A DNA stretch of 64,000 nucleotides from Kitasatospora arboriphila (GCF_000717275.1 NZ_JNYV01000002.1:248001-312000); one strand, 5' to 3'; positions 9,115 to 18,158 are shown, numbered from the stretch's first letter. Notes: generated by a model from the sequence alone, not told the origin. Numbers and translations are program-made.

Positions 9115-10455
9115 ATGAACGAGCAGGAATCGTCACGCGCGAAGCAGGCATGGACCTACGCGTTGATCATGGTGTCCGTCGTAGCGCTGGTGATCGCGGT
9201 GGCCGGCCTTCTGAGGCCATCGCCGGATCCGGAACTGACCACGCTGCCAACAACATCGACGACGGAGCCCGATCCGGCTGCGCCCGTGGACGTCGACATC
9301 GTGGAAGAACCCGTGGACCCGACCGCACCGATTCCAGGGTGCGAGACGGTCGAAATACCAGGCGAGGCTGAGTACACTTCGAGCTTCTCGATCGCCGAAG
9401 ACAGCTACGACAACCCCAAATTCCCCTGGTTCAGCGGCCCGAAGGCTACCGCGATGTCAAACGCTGCGGTCGAGTCGCTGCCCCCAAGTGCCGAAATTGT
9501 GTTCGCTGGCCCGGAGCGGTCACTTGTGTTCCAGCCGATATCTGACTTCGGTGACGCGCAACCAGAGCCGAAAGGCTATACGTACGCTTCTGCCGCGTTG
9601 GTCAACGGCGACGCCAAAGGCAGCGTCTTCTTACAGGTCCAGAAGAACTCCGACCCTATTCCCGCATGTGTGGCGGGCTATCTCGACGAGCGTCGCACCA
9701 CGACTGAGGGCTTCGTGGTCGATGTGCAAGACACGTGGCGCGAAGTGGACAAGGTCCGAACGTTGACAAGGTCCGCACACGCGTACGTGTCCGACCAATC
9801 ATGGATTCAAGCAACCTCATACGACAATTCGGGCGACGGACAATTCGAGCAGACCGGCACGGTTCCCCTGTCGATCGATGACCTGGTGCGAATCGTCACC
9901 GACCCTCGACTTCGCGTCAGCACCCCCGCACCGCCGGGCACACCCCCGCCGCCACAAGATTGTCGCCACTCTTTTGGCTCGAACAGTGACCTAAACGCCC
10001 CACGTATTGACCGCGAGCAGGCGGAGAGGCTGGATTCTGTGCTCGCCACCCTCGACCTCGGTGGGCCGCGCTTGAATCCATTGCAACCGGGCGGGTCCGC
10101 GAATGACGTTCTGTGCTCAGACAATCCGGCCGTGAAGGACGGTGCAGGACTCAAGATCTCGATCACCGGAGGCCAGCCACTTCCTACTCCTGAACGCCCC
10201 GTTCCCGGGGCCAGCGGTCAGCGGGAGATGCGGACGCTTCCTGACGGGACCGTTGTGCAGACGCAGCAGTCCTCCGGTTCGATCTCAACAACGAGCAGTC
10301 CCGACAACTCGCAGAGGGAGACGATCAACTCCGTCGAAGTGACGCGTCCCGGGGGAACTCAAATCTCTGTCAGTTCCAGCGCCGCCGTGCCCAATTCGCC
10401 GCTTTCCTTGGAAGAGCTCGAATCGATCGCACTCACAGACGGATTGGAGCTGTAG
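9115..10455 (+). CDS. Membrane-anchored protein of unknown function
   Basis: The 446-residue product has one N-terminal membrane helix (about residues 14-34) and then a Pro/Thr/Asp-rich linker to about residue 75. The rest is an extracellular region. Cysteines in PGCETVEI, PACVAGY, QDCRHSF and VLCSDNP could pair as disulfides. A second low-complexity Pro/Ser/Thr stretch lies near residues 340-400. The ATG at 9115 is chosen because GGGAGG ends 6-7 bases upstream; the ATG at 9109 touches that site. I recognise no domain. It is followed two bases later by a beta-propeller gene, so the two are probably made together and may interact at the cell surface. Confidence 0.7.
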   Translation: MNEQESSRAKQAWTYALIMVSVVALVIAVAGLLRPSPDPELTTLPTTSTTEPDPAAPVDVDIVEEPVDPTAPIPGCETVEIPGEAEYTSSFSIAEDSYDNPKFPWFSGPKATAMSNAAVESLPPSAEIVFAGPERSLVFQPISDFGDAQPEPKGYTYASAALVNGDAKGSVFLQVQKNSDPIPACVAGYLDERRTTTEGFVVDVQDTWREVDKVRTLTRSAHAYVSDQSWIQATSYDNSGDGQFEQTGTVPLSIDDLVRIVTDPRLRVSTPAPPGTPPPPQDCRHSFGSNSDLNAPRIDREQAERLDSVLATLDLGGPRLNPLQPGGSANDVLCSDNPAVKDGAGLKISITGGQPLPTPERPVPGASGQREMRTLPDGTVVQTQQSSGSISTTSSPDNSQRETINSVEVTRPGGTQISVSSSAAVPNSPLSLEELESIALTDGLEL

Positions 10456-10457
10456 CC

Positions 10458-11834
10458 GTGCCCAACAGGAGCACGTGGGCGCTGATCGCAGCTGCGGCAG
10501 CCGCCGTCGTGACAGTCACCGCAGCGGCGGTTGTGGTGGCCAACCAGGGTCAAACGTCGGTCAAGAAGATCACCGGGACAAACGAGCAGGCGCCGGGGCT
10601 CGCTTGGTCGCTCGATGCCGCGGAGTACCTCGGCCGTCCTTTCGCCGACTTCTCTGATCCGCGTGGGGGGTCGTCGTATTTGTCGGGCACTCCCGGATTC
10701 ATCCTGGCAGCAGACACTCTCGTGACACTTGTCGGTATCCCGACCGATAGGTACGTCCTCGACGAGGCCGCAATGATCGGTGTCGATCCCGAAAGCGGTG
10801 CGGTGCGCTGGCAGGCTCCCGCCGCGGATCTCGAGCAGTGCAGCGATCAGCCGATCGACGGGAAGATCTACTGCTACGCACAAGCCGATGGCCATGCGAT
10901 CGTCACGTTCGACCTCAAGTCGGGTGCGTCCGAGAGGCGTTCCGTCGAAGAGTACATTTTCGGTCTCACGACCACCGCTGACACCCTGTACATCATCGAA
11001 GGCAGCCCGGAGGAGAACGACGTACGAGTGCACTCGGGCAACTTCGACGACGTCTCTGCCAACTGGACGCAGGAGTTCGACATCGGAGGTGGGTGGGAGG
11101 ACGTGTTCGAGTCCGATGTACTGACCGTGACCGACGGAGTCGGGCTCGTGCGGATGGGCATCGACATGGTTCAATTCGATGCCGATTCCGGGAGTGTGTT
11201 GTGGGGCAGCGGTGAGAGCTGCGTCTCCAGCGCCATCCTCGAGTCCGGAGGTGTTGTGGTCCAATCGAACAGCGGGTGTGGGTCCGGCTACACCGAGACA
11301 GAGCAGGTTCTTCGGGGCCCGGACGGGAAGGTGCTCGCGACCTCGAAGAGTCCGGAAGTGCAGCGTCCGGTATTCGATCACGCCACCGACGCAGATGCCC
11401 CCGTCCTGCTCGGTGATTCCGCGTACGACCGCACCAACGGCGAACGCCTCTGGACCAACCCGGATCTCGTCGCCGGCCAGTCCGGAACCGTCACCGCCGT
11501 CGTCGGCAACACCGCCTACCTCAGCGAAACGGCAAACGCACGCGCGGTAGGTATCGACGTGCGGTCCGGAAGGCAGGTGTGGCGCGTCGATGGAGACCAG
11601 TCGTTGACACCCCTCACGGCCGGTGGCGGGTTACTCGTCGGATCCGGAGTGGTCGAGGGGTCCGACGCGCTGATGGCGGTCGACATCGGTACCGGCGAGA
11701 TGGTGTGGACAGCGCCATTTGTGGCCATCGACGCAGATCCCGAGACGTTCCGTTCTGGCCGTGCCATGACACCGTACGACAATGGTTGGATTCTTTCTTC
11801 GGACCGCCGGATGATCGGCCTCACCCCGCTCTGA
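10458..11834 (+). CDS. Membrane-anchored PQQ-like beta-propeller protein
   Basis: The protein has 458 residues with an N-terminal membrane anchor (residues 6-30). A set of repeats typical of PQQ/WD-like propellers follows, with blocks such as IGVDPESGAVRWQAP, QFDADSGSVLWGSG, VGIDVRSGRQVWRVDG and MAVDIGTGEMVWTAP. Such folds act as binding platforms outside the membrane; the repeats alone do not prove quinone binding or enzymatic activity. The GTG start lies two bases after the stop of the preceding gene, so the pair forms an operon. Four cysteines are grouped in two pairs (EQCSDQPIDGKIYCYA and ESCVSS/SGCGSG) and may form disulfides. Confidence 0.75.
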   Translation: MPNRSTWALIAAAAAAVVTVTAAAVVVANQGQTSVKKITGTNEQAPGLAWSLDAAEYLGRPFADFSDPRGGSSYLSGTPGFILAADTLVTLVGIPTDRYVLDEAAMIGVDPESGAVRWQAPAADLEQCSDQPIDGKIYCYAQADGHAIVTFDLKSGASERRSVEEYIFGLTTTADTLYIIEGSPEENDVRVHSGNFDDVSANWTQEFDIGGGWEDVFESDVLTVTDGVGLVRMGIDMVQFDADSGSVLWGSGESCVSSAILESGGVVVQSNSGCGSGYTETEQVLRGPDGKVLATSKSPEVQRPVFDHATDADAPVLLGDSAYDRTNGERLWTNPDLVAGQSGTVTAVVGNTAYLSETANARAVGIDVRSGRQVWRVDGDQSLTPLTAGGGLLVGSGVVEGSDALMAVDIGTGEMVWTAPFVAIDADPETFRSGRAMTPYDNGWILSSDRRMIGLTPL

Positions 11835-11896
11835 CGCGAAATAGTGCTCTTGCGCCCACCGCAATGGTTGCCTGCGCAACGTGGCAGGCTGGTGCT

Positions 11897-12511
11897 GTGG
11901 CTGAACTCCTGCTGGTGAGCCGATGGTTGTCGGCGGTACCGGGCTTCCTGACGCCCCGAACCCGCCCTGGCGCAACAATCGGTTTCGTTCCGACCGCATC
12001 GTCGATCTATGACGACCGAGCCTGGGTGGACTTCGATCGAACAACTCTCCACGAACAGGGCTGGCATACAGTCGAACTCGACATCGAAGCCATGACGGCA
12101 AGCGACCTCGCGAAGTCCCTGGACACGGTTGATGCAGTCTTTGTCTCCGGCGGCAACGTCTTCCACTTGCTCGAGGTGTTGCGGCGCACGGGTTTCGCGG
12201 ATGTCCTCACCGAATACGTCGAGGCCGGTCTCCCCTACATCGGCGCAAGTGCAGGTGCGTGCGTCATCGGCGCAGATATCGAACCGCTCGCCCTCCTCGA
12301 CGACCTCTCCGAGGCGCGCAGTCTTGACTCCACAACCGGGCTCGGCTGGATTGACGAAGTTGTCGTGCCCCACGCCGACGGCATTGTGTCGGGTCGGGCG
12401 GTCATCAACGAACTCAGACACCGATTCGGTGGGCGATTCACACTGCGACTACTCGCCGACGACCAGGCGTTGCTGGTCTCAGGCAGTTCGCGCTCCGTGG
12501 TCCCCTCCTGA
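11897..12511 (+). CDS. Peptidase E-like protein (family S51)
   Basis: This 204-residue enzyme matches dipeptidase E, a cytosolic serine peptidase that removes N-terminal Asp from dipeptides, and the related cyanophycinases. The nucleophile serine is in IGASAGAC (residue 118), a glycine-rich loop FVSGGNVF lies at residues 82-89, and a histidine in VVVPHADG probably completes the active site. The GTG at 11897 is the best start because the conserved fold begins at once (AELLLVSRW). An upstream in-frame extension overlaps the preceding gene and looks non-coding. A strong hairpin follows the stop. Confidence 0.8.
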   Translation: MAELLLVSRWLSAVPGFLTPRTRPGATIGFVPTASSIYDDRAWVDFDRTTLHEQGWHTVELDIEAMTASDLAKSLDTVDAVFVSGGNVFHLLEVLRRTGFADVLTEYVEAGLPYIGASAGACVIGADIEPLALLDDLSEARSLDSTTGLGWIDEVVVPHADGIVSGRAVINELRHRFGGRFTLRLLADDQALLVSGSSRSVVPS

Positions 12512-12550
12512 CGGCGCAGCTTTCGCGTCAGCACCCGCCGGACATACAAG

Positions 12551-12588
12551 CGAGGGGAGTGATGCGGTCACCCGCATCACTCCCCTCG
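12551..12588. terminator. Strong bidirectional terminator hairpin
   Basis: A perfect 17-base stem (12551-12567 with 12572-12588) closes a TCAC loop. It lies between the convergent peptidase E and flavin monooxygenase genes, so it can end transcripts from both sides. The U-tract is poor, as is common in high-GC actinobacteria. Confidence 0.85.
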
Positions 12589-12638
12589 TGTACCCCTGCA
12601 GCGGTGAGGTTTTCGGGTTCCCTAGTTGTCTACGAAAG

Positions 12639-14144
12639 TCAAGGAGTCCCAGCCAGGACAGCGTCATCCACGCCGGCGGTGTTCGCCGCCGTGATCGAGT
12701 AGTCGGGTAGGACAACGGTTTCGAGTTGCTTGACGTACTGCGTCGCGAAGCCGGGGTACATGGTGGCGTTGAACCCGTCTTCGGTCAGGTACCAGCTCGA
12801 GCAGCCCGAGTTCCACGTGGTCCTGGTCAACCGTTGTTGCAGATCCTCGTTGTACTGCGTCTGCACATCCGCACGGACGTCGAGGACGAAGTTCTGGTTC
12901 ACTGCGGTGGCGATGGCGTCGACGATGTAGTCGATCTGCGCTTCCATGTACACCAGCGCTGAGCTGTGGCCCGGGCCGGAGTTCGGACCGAAGGTGAAGT
13001 ACATGTTCGGGTATCCCGAGACGGCAACGGACTTGTAGGCGTACGCGCCGTTGCTCCACTCCTCGGCGAGGACTCGGCCGCCGCGGCCGGTGATCGGAAT
13101 CGGTGTGCCCGCCTTGGATACGTCGAATCCCGTCGCGAAGACGATGGCGTCGAACTGGTGCTCGATCCCCTCGACGGTGCGGATCCCCTTCTCGGAGATA
13201 CTGGCGATCGGCCAGGTCACCAAGGTGCAGTTGTCCTTCTGCAGAGCCGGGTAGTACTGACTGGTCATCAGCAACCGCTTGCATCCGGCCCGGAACTCGG
13301 GTGTGAGCTGGCGCCGCATCCACGGATCACGCACCTGAGCCCGCAGGTGCAGCTTGGACACCCCTTCCACCACGCGGGTCAGCGGCGACTTCCACACCAC
13401 ACCCAAGGCGACGGATTCGTGGCCCCAGAACCAGGCTTTGCGGGCCAGCGACTGCGTGAACGGCAGGCGTCGATACACCTCGCGAGTCACCGGCCGTGTG
13501 CTGAGGTTGGTGCGCGGAAGAACCCAACCGGGTGTGCGCTGGAAGACTTTGACCGAGTCCGCCACACGGACCAGTTCCGGCACGATCTGCACACCGCTCG
13601 CGCCGGTGCCCACGACGGCAACCTTTTTGCCCGCGAAGTCGTAGTCATGGTTCCAGCGGGCGCTGTGGATCTTCTCGCCCTCGTAGGTTTCGATGCCGCG
13701 GATCTTCGGGAGGCTCACGTTGGCAAGGGGGCCCGACGCCATGACAACGGCGCGAGCGAAGACCGGCTCGCGGTCGTCGATGGTGATCTCCCACAGCGAC
13801 GAGTCCTCGTGCCAGGTCAGATCGGCCACATTGTGTTCGAACCGGAAATACTGGCCCAGCTCGAACTTGTCGATCATCGAATCGACGTAGGCGAGGATCT
13901 CTTCGCTGCCGGAGTAGGTGTGCGACCAGTCCGGGTTCGGCGCGAAACTGTAGGAGTACAGCCGCGATGGAATGTCGCACGCTGCACCGGGATAGGTGTT
14001 GTCGCGCCACGTTCCTCCTGGGCGCGTGCCCCGCTCGAGGATGGCGATGTCGCCGATGCCGCGTTGCTTGAGCCGGATAGCTGCGCCGACGCCGGCGAAC
14101 CCGCCGCCGATGACAGCAACGGACAACACATCACGGCCGCTCAT
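12639..14144 (-). CDS. Baeyer-Villiger-type flavin monooxygenase, MymA-like
   Basis: The product has 501 residues and would use FAD and NADPH to insert oxygen into a carbonyl or heteroatom substrate. The FAD Rossmann motif GGGFAG is at residues 13-18 and the NADPH motif GTGASG at 179-184. Between them Y154-x-G156-x3-H160-x3-W164 fits the Baeyer-Villiger fingerprint, with Y for the first F and N after the W. Length and cluster context (SDR and lipase nearby) resemble mycobacterial MymA. Its ATG overlaps the stop of the upstream diiron gene by four bases, so translation is coupled. The substrate is unknown. Confidence 0.88.
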   Translation of the reverse strand: MSGRDVLSVAVIGGGFAGVGAAIRLKQRGIGDIAILERGTRPGGTWRDNTYPGAACDIPSRLYSYSFAPNPDWSHTYSGSEEILAYVDSMIDKFELGQYFRFEHNVADLTWHEDSSLWEITIDDREPVFARAVVMASGPLANVSLPKIRGIETYEGEKIHSARWNHDYDFAGKKVAVVGTGASGVQIVPELVRVADSVKVFQRTPGWVLPRTNLSTRPVTREVYRRLPFTQSLARKAWFWGHESVALGVVWKSPLTRVVEGVSKLHLRAQVRDPWMRRQLTPEFRAGCKRLLMTSQYYPALQKDNCTLVTWPIASISEKGIRTVEGIEHQFDAIVFATGFDVSKAGTPIPITGRGGRVLAEEWSNGAYAYKSVAVSGYPNMYFTFGPNSGPGHSSALVYMEAQIDYIVDAIATAVNQNFVLDVRADVQTQYNEDLQQRLTRTTWNSGCSSWYLTEDGFNATMYPGFATQYVKQLETVVLPDYSITAANTAGVDDAVLAGTP

Positions 14145-15067
14145 GCGACGGGCTCGTAGGTCAGTTCCTTCGACCAGGTGGGCTGGGCGCGGAGCAGGCG
14201 TTTGGGGTACTTGGCGGTCAGGGTGACCATCGAATCGGCCAAATAATGGTACGGGTGGTCACGATTGATCACCACCGATCCGTGCCAGGCGATGAAGCGG
14301 TACATGGGCAAGCGTTTTGGGAACGGCGTGCGCTCACCGACCTTCTTGAATCGCTTCATGGCGGTGTAGAGACGCTCCTCGTCGACACCCATCGCGACGA
14401 TGTTGTCGCGCATTTTGTTCAGCAACGGGATGTAACGCAGGGTGCCGATGATCAGCGACGGGTGCATCCAGGCGCCGACGGTTTCCACGATGATCTTGCG
14501 CATCTTCGCATGACCGAGAAGCTCGATGACCTCGAAATCAACTGCGAGATGCCGTGACTCGTCGGCGTTGATGCGTTTGAACACCTCTTGGCAGACCGGG
14601 TCGTCGATCTCGTCGACGATGAACTTCACCAGCGCACCGTCGAGGGCCACCTCGAGCATCGGAATCACTGTGCCGAGCACGGCCAGTGGGGTTTGGTCGG
14701 AGTACTTGTCCAGCCAGTCGATGATGAGTTTGACGTTGACGTTCGGCTGAGGGATCTCGTCGTTCTCGAGCATCCCCCACCGGCGCATCAGCGCCAGTTC
14801 GGCGTTGGCGTGCTTCTGCTCTTCAGCATGAAAGTGGCGGTAGATGTCTCGGAGGGTCTCCGTCGGGGCCTTGCGCGCCATGGCCGCGAAGCCGCGGGCA
14901 CCGACATTCTCGATCCACATCAGATCCGACATGAACGGCTTGAGTTTGGCGTGCAATTCGGGGCTGATCAACTCCGCACCCGGTGCGTCCCAGTCGATGT
15001 CGGCGAGGGCCCATTGACGGTCTTTGATCTTGTCCAGCATGGCATCGAAATCGAAGTTCTGTGTCAT
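14141..15067 (-). CDS. Ferritin-like diiron carboxylate protein (PF10118 'metal-dependent hydrolase' type)
   Basis: This 308-residue helical protein is of a type usually labelled metal-dependent hydrolase. The sequence instead shows the ligand set of a four-helix diiron enzyme: E53 (WIENVG), E83-x2-H86 (AEEQKH), E139 (PMLEVAL) and E170-x2-H173 (DESRH). That suggests an oxygenase, desaturase or similar oxidase. Its start at 15067 is two bases from the SDR stop, and its stop overlaps the monooxygenase start, so all are one operon. It needs an electron donor; the reductase at 17097-18158 is a candidate. The iron assignment rests on motifs, not on an alignment. Confidence 0.75.
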   Translation of the reverse strand: MTQNFDFDAMLDKIKDRQWALADIDWDAPGAELISPELHAKLKPFMSDLMWIENVGARGFAAMARKAPTETLRDIYRHFHAEEQKHANAELALMRRWGMLENDEIPQPNVNVKLIIDWLDKYSDQTPLAVLGTVIPMLEVALDGALVKFIVDEIDDPVCQEVFKRINADESRHLAVDFEVIELLGHAKMRKIIVETVGAWMHPSLIIGTLRYIPLLNKMRDNIVAMGVDEERLYTAMKRFKKVGERTPFPKRLPMYRFIAWHGSVVINRDHPYHYLADSMVTLTAKYPKRLLRAQPTWSKELTYEPVA

Positions 15068-15069
15068 CG

Positions 15070-15942
15070 TCACTTTCCTGTCGTTGAAGCGGATTGGAGC
15101 TGGCTGTGCGGCGCGGGCTCGTCCGGCATCAGTCGATTGAGCAGCCCGGCACCGCGGGCGTAGAGAGCTGGAGTGAGTCGCTTGGCCAACCAGATTGCTT
15201 TGGCATCCAGCTGCGGAACGACGTAGAGGCGGCCTTTGTCGAAGGCGTCGAGCGTACCGACGGCGACGCGTTCGGGCGAGAACCCGGTCCACCGCATCAG
15301 GTTCTGCGCGAGTTGGGACGACTTCGCGGTGATACGGCCATCCACGGCGACGTTGGTCTTGACGAACGTCGGGCACAAAACGCTCACGCGCACACCGGTT
15401 CCCGACAACTCTGCAGCCAAGGTTTCCGAGAGCGACATGACACCGGCCTTGCCGACACTGTAGGGGCCCATGGTCGGCGCGGCGGCGAACCCCGCGGCAG
15501 AGGCGACGTTGATGACACCCCCGCGCCCGGCAGCGAGCAGTTGTGGAACGAACGTTTCACACCCGTGGATGACGCCCCACAAATTGATGCCCAAGGCCCA
15601 GTTCCAGTTGTCGAAACCGATGCTGCCCACCGGTTGCCCGCCGATGCCGACACCGGCGTTGTTGATCACCACCGTTGGGGCACCACCGAATTCGAGTTCG
15701 GCGAACAGCGCGAGATCCTCCACCTGCGATCGGTCGGCAACGTCGCACTGCACTGCGTATCCACGGCCTTCAAGAAGGCGAACGGTTTCCTCGGCCCGTT
15801 CGAGTGAGATGTCGGCGCACACGACGCGGCCTCCGCGCCGGGCGAGCTCGATGGCAAAGGCGCGGCCGATACCGCTTCCCGCGCCGGTCACCACGGCATC
15901 GGCGCCGTACGACGGCGGCGGGGTTGATCGGAATCCGAACAT
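15070..15942 (-). CDS. Short-chain dehydrogenase/reductase, SadH-like
   Basis: The 290-residue protein is a classical SDR that would oxidise an alcohol or reduce a carbonyl with NAD(P). The cofactor motif is TGAGSGIG (near residue 20) and NNAG follows. The catalytic set is Ser in NVASAAG and Tyr-x3-Lys in YSVGKAG. The C-terminal 40 residues extend past the core and end in a charged tail. The ATG at 15942 has a GAGAAG-type ribosome site and excludes an upstream in-frame extension that overlaps the esterase gene. In the mymA operon of mycobacteria an SDR holds a similar place. Confidence 0.85.
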   Translation of the reverse strand: MFGFRSTPPPSYGADAVVTGAGSGIGRAFAIELARRGGRVVCADISLERAEETVRLLEGRGYAVQCDVADRSQVEDLALFAELEFGGAPTVVINNAGVGIGGQPVGSIGFDNWNWALGINLWGVIHGCETFVPQLLAAGRGGVINVASAAGFAAAPTMGPYSVGKAGVMSLSETLAAELSGTGVRVSVLCPTFVKTNVAVDGRITAKSSQLAQNLMRWTGFSPERVAVGTLDAFDKGRLYVVPQLDAKAIWLAKRLTPALYARGAGLLNRLMPDEPAPHSQLQSASTTGK

Positions 15943-15958
15943 GACTTCTCGATTTCTG

Positions 15959-16963
15959 TTAGAGGGCTGGATGGCCGAAAGGTGCTGCGGTGAGACCGAG
16001 TTCGCTGCAGAGGAACTGTGCTGCCCGCCGCAACGCGGGCGCCGCCTCCGGGGACACGCGATCAAGCGCTTGGAAGACGTGCATCTGGTCAGGCCAGATC
16101 TCGAGCGTGCATGTCCCCGCGTTGGCTTCGACGAGATCACGCAGATATTCGGCGTCGGCGACCAGCATCTCGGCGCCACCCGCCTGCACCAGGAAGGGCG
16201 GCATCACCGTTCCGGCCTCCACCGCCAGTCGCAGGCGCGGGATATCCGGTTCCTGTCCGGTTGTGTAGAGCGTGGTGAGGGCCCGCGCGCCGGCAGCGGA
16301 AATCATCGGATCGCGCCGCACGCGCTCGCGGCCCTCGGCCAAATCGAAGGTCAAGTCGATCAAGGGGGAGAACAGCACCACCGCAGCAGGCTGAGGTATT
16401 GAGCGTCGGGCGTTGTCGATGACAAGGTCCAGCGCGAGGTGCCCGCCCGCGGAATCTCCCGCGACGACGATGTTGCCGGGGTCGTAGCCGCGCTCCAGCA
16501 GCCATCGGTACGCCCGCTCGATGTCGTCCGCGGCAGACGGGAACGGATGCTCGGGTGCGAGTCGATACTCCACCACGAACACCGGCAGACCCGCTTCACG
16601 TGAAAGTCGCGATGCCAGGCCACGGTGCGTGCGCGCCGAACAGATCGCATAGGCGCTCCCGTGCAGATACAGAACCACCCCGGCGGCCTCGCCCGCGACA
16701 TTCTGGTCCGGGAACCCAGGTTTCGTGGCGTCTACCCACTCACCGACGACACCGTCGTCGCTGACCGCTGTGACCCTGGTTCCGCGCAACCGGCTGCCGC
16801 ACAAACGCATTGCAACCTCGACGAGAATCCGCGCGACCTGCACGCCACCCTTGTCGTACGGAAGCCGCGACGCGACCGGACGCAGCGTCGCTGCCGTCAC
16901 CCGCGCAGCACACCGGGACCGCAGGGATCCCCGCAGTGGCACGACCGCGCCTCTCGTTGTCAT
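15959..16963 (-). CDS. Alpha/beta hydrolase, hormone-sensitive-lipase family (LipR-like)
   Basis: The 334-residue esterase carries the HSL-family oxyanion motif in a variant form (LYLHGSAY rather than HGGG). The nucleophile elbow is GDSAGG, a probable acid lies in the AEMLVADAEYL region, and the histidine is in DQMHVFQ. Such enzymes hydrolyse short or medium acyl esters, and would suit the ester product of a Baeyer-Villiger reaction in the same operon. ATG 16963 is preferred to a TTG at 16999, which sits in a palindrome. It is probably the first gene of the operon running down to 12639. No strong ribosome site is seen. Confidence 0.82.
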   Translation of the reverse strand: MTTRGAVVPLRGSLRSRCAARVTAATLRPVASRLPYDKGGVQVARILVEVAMRLCGSRLRGTRVTAVSDDGVVGEWVDATKPGFPDQNVAGEAAGVVLYLHGSAYAICSARTHRGLASRLSREAGLPVFVVEYRLAPEHPFPSAADDIERAYRWLLERGYDPGNIVVAGDSAGGHLALDLVIDNARRSIPQPAAVVLFSPLIDLTFDLAEGRERVRRDPMISAAGARALTTLYTTGQEPDIPRLRLAVEAGTVMPPFLVQAGGAEMLVADAEYLRDLVEANAGTCTLEIWPDQMHVFQALDRVSPEAAPALRRAAQFLCSELGLTAAPFGHPAL

Positions 16964-16985
16964 AACGACAGCATCATCGGAAACT

Positions 16986-17005
16986 GTGCCATTTGTCAAT
17001 GGTAC
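16986..17005. promoter_or_regulatory. Inverted repeat between esterase operon and reductase gene
   Basis: Arms of eight bases (16986-16993 and 16998-17005) pair at seven positions around TGTC. On the minus strand the repeat contains TTGACA, which with a weak TGATGC 17 bases later could be the promoter of the esterase operon. A regulator bound here could control both divergent units. No regulator gene is adjacent. The call rests on symmetry and position only. Confidence 0.4.
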
Positions 17006-17096
17006 GGTTTGTTCACGCAGATCGAACGCACTTCACTCCATCGGAACAGGCCCGCCAATGTCGGCCGAGTGCAGACAGTCCACGAAAGGATGACTC

Positions 17097-18158
17097 TTGA
17101 CGATCGATTCGGCCGGCACGGCCATCAGTTCACGGACCCTTCGTCTGCAGGTCGAGAACGTAATCGAGGAAACGTCTGACGCCGTCACCCTTGTCTTCTC
17201 CACACCCGACACCGACCGTCTGGCGCCGTTCGACTACCGACCCGGACAATTCGTCACCCTGGAGATCCCGCACGAGAAGGACAGCTCCGTAGCGCGCTGT
17301 TACTCGCTGTCGAGCAGCCCAGACTGCGACGATCAGCCGGCAATCTCGGTCAAACGCACCCCGGGCGGTTACGCGTCCAATTGGCTCTGCGACAACGCTG
17401 CCGTCGGCATGACCCTGTCGGCGCTGCGGCCTGCGGGCTCTTTTGTGCCGTCACGGTGGGACAAGCCACTCGTTCTCGTCGCGGCCGGCAGTGGCATCAC
17501 CCCGGTGCTGTCCATCCTCAAGACCGCGCTGGAAGTCCACCAGGAGCGGGTCGTGCTGATCTACGCGAACAGGTCGACCGAATCGGTGATGTTCGCAAGC
17601 ACCCTGGCCGACCTACTCCAGCGTTATCCAACGCGCCTCGAGGTAATCCACTGGCTCGAGTCCGACCACGGTTTGCCGACCGCCACCGGGCTCCGCAACC
17701 TGGTAACCCCATCGCCCGATTCGGATGCATACCTCTGCGGCCCTGCGGTATTCATGGACCTCGCGCATGACGCCCTCGTCGCCGCGGGACTCTCCCCCGA
17801 TGCCATCCATCGAGAGGTTTTCACCTCCATTCAGGCCAACCCGTTCCATACCTCGGTCGGCGATCCGCCGTCCGCGACAGGTGTGGGCACGCCTGTCACC
17901 GCAGAGGTCGAAGGCGCGGACTACACCTTCCGCTGCCCGCCCGACACCGTTCTCCTCGACGCGATGCTCAACAACGGTATCGACGCCCCCTTCGTCTGCC
18001 GCGAAGGGAATTGCGGCGCATGCGCTTTCACTCTCAAAGCCGGCGAGGTCGACATGCGTGTCAACGACACGCTCGATGACTACGAAATAGGCAAAGGAAT
18101 GCGGCTTGCATGTCAGTCAGTCCCTGTTTCCGACAGTCTCGACATCGTCATCGAGTAG
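17097..18158 (+). CDS. FAD/NAD(P)/[2Fe-2S] oxidoreductase, KshB-like reductase
   Basis: The 353-residue protein transfers electrons from NAD(P)H to an oxygenase. It has an FAD domain (YRPGQFVTLEIP, RCYSLSSSP), an NAD(P) domain (VAAGSGITPVLSI) and a C-terminal plant-type ferredoxin with C-x4-C-x2-C in CREGNCGACAF and a fourth Cys in RLACQS. This layout is that of KshB and related reductases of Rieske and diiron oxygenases. The TTG start is supported by AAAGGA six bases upstream. It is divergent from the esterase/SDR/diiron/monooxygenase operon and is a plausible donor for the diiron protein. The Rieske oxygenase at 3940-4968 is the other candidate partner. Confidence 0.88.
   Translation: MTIDSAGTAISSRTLRLQVENVIEETSDAVTLVFSTPDTDRLAPFDYRPGQFVTLEIPHEKDSSVARCYSLSSSPDCDDQPAISVKRTPGGYASNWLCDNAAVGMTLSALRPAGSFVPSRWDKPLVLVAAGSGITPVLSILKTALEVHQERVVLIYANRSTESVMFASTLADLLQRYPTRLEVIHWLESDHGLPTATGLRNLVTPSPDSDAYLCGPAVFMDLAHDALVAAGLSPDAIHREVFTSIQANPFHTSVGDPPSATGVGTPVTAEVEGADYTFRCPPDTVLLDAMLNNGIDAPFVCREGNCGACAFTLKAGEVDMRVNDTLDDYEIGKGMRLACQSVPVSDSLDIVIE

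Noticed and set aside
12966..14159. Long plus-strand frame opposite the flavin monooxygenase
   Set aside because: Same reason: shadow of a well-supported flavoprotein gene, no ribosome site or domain.
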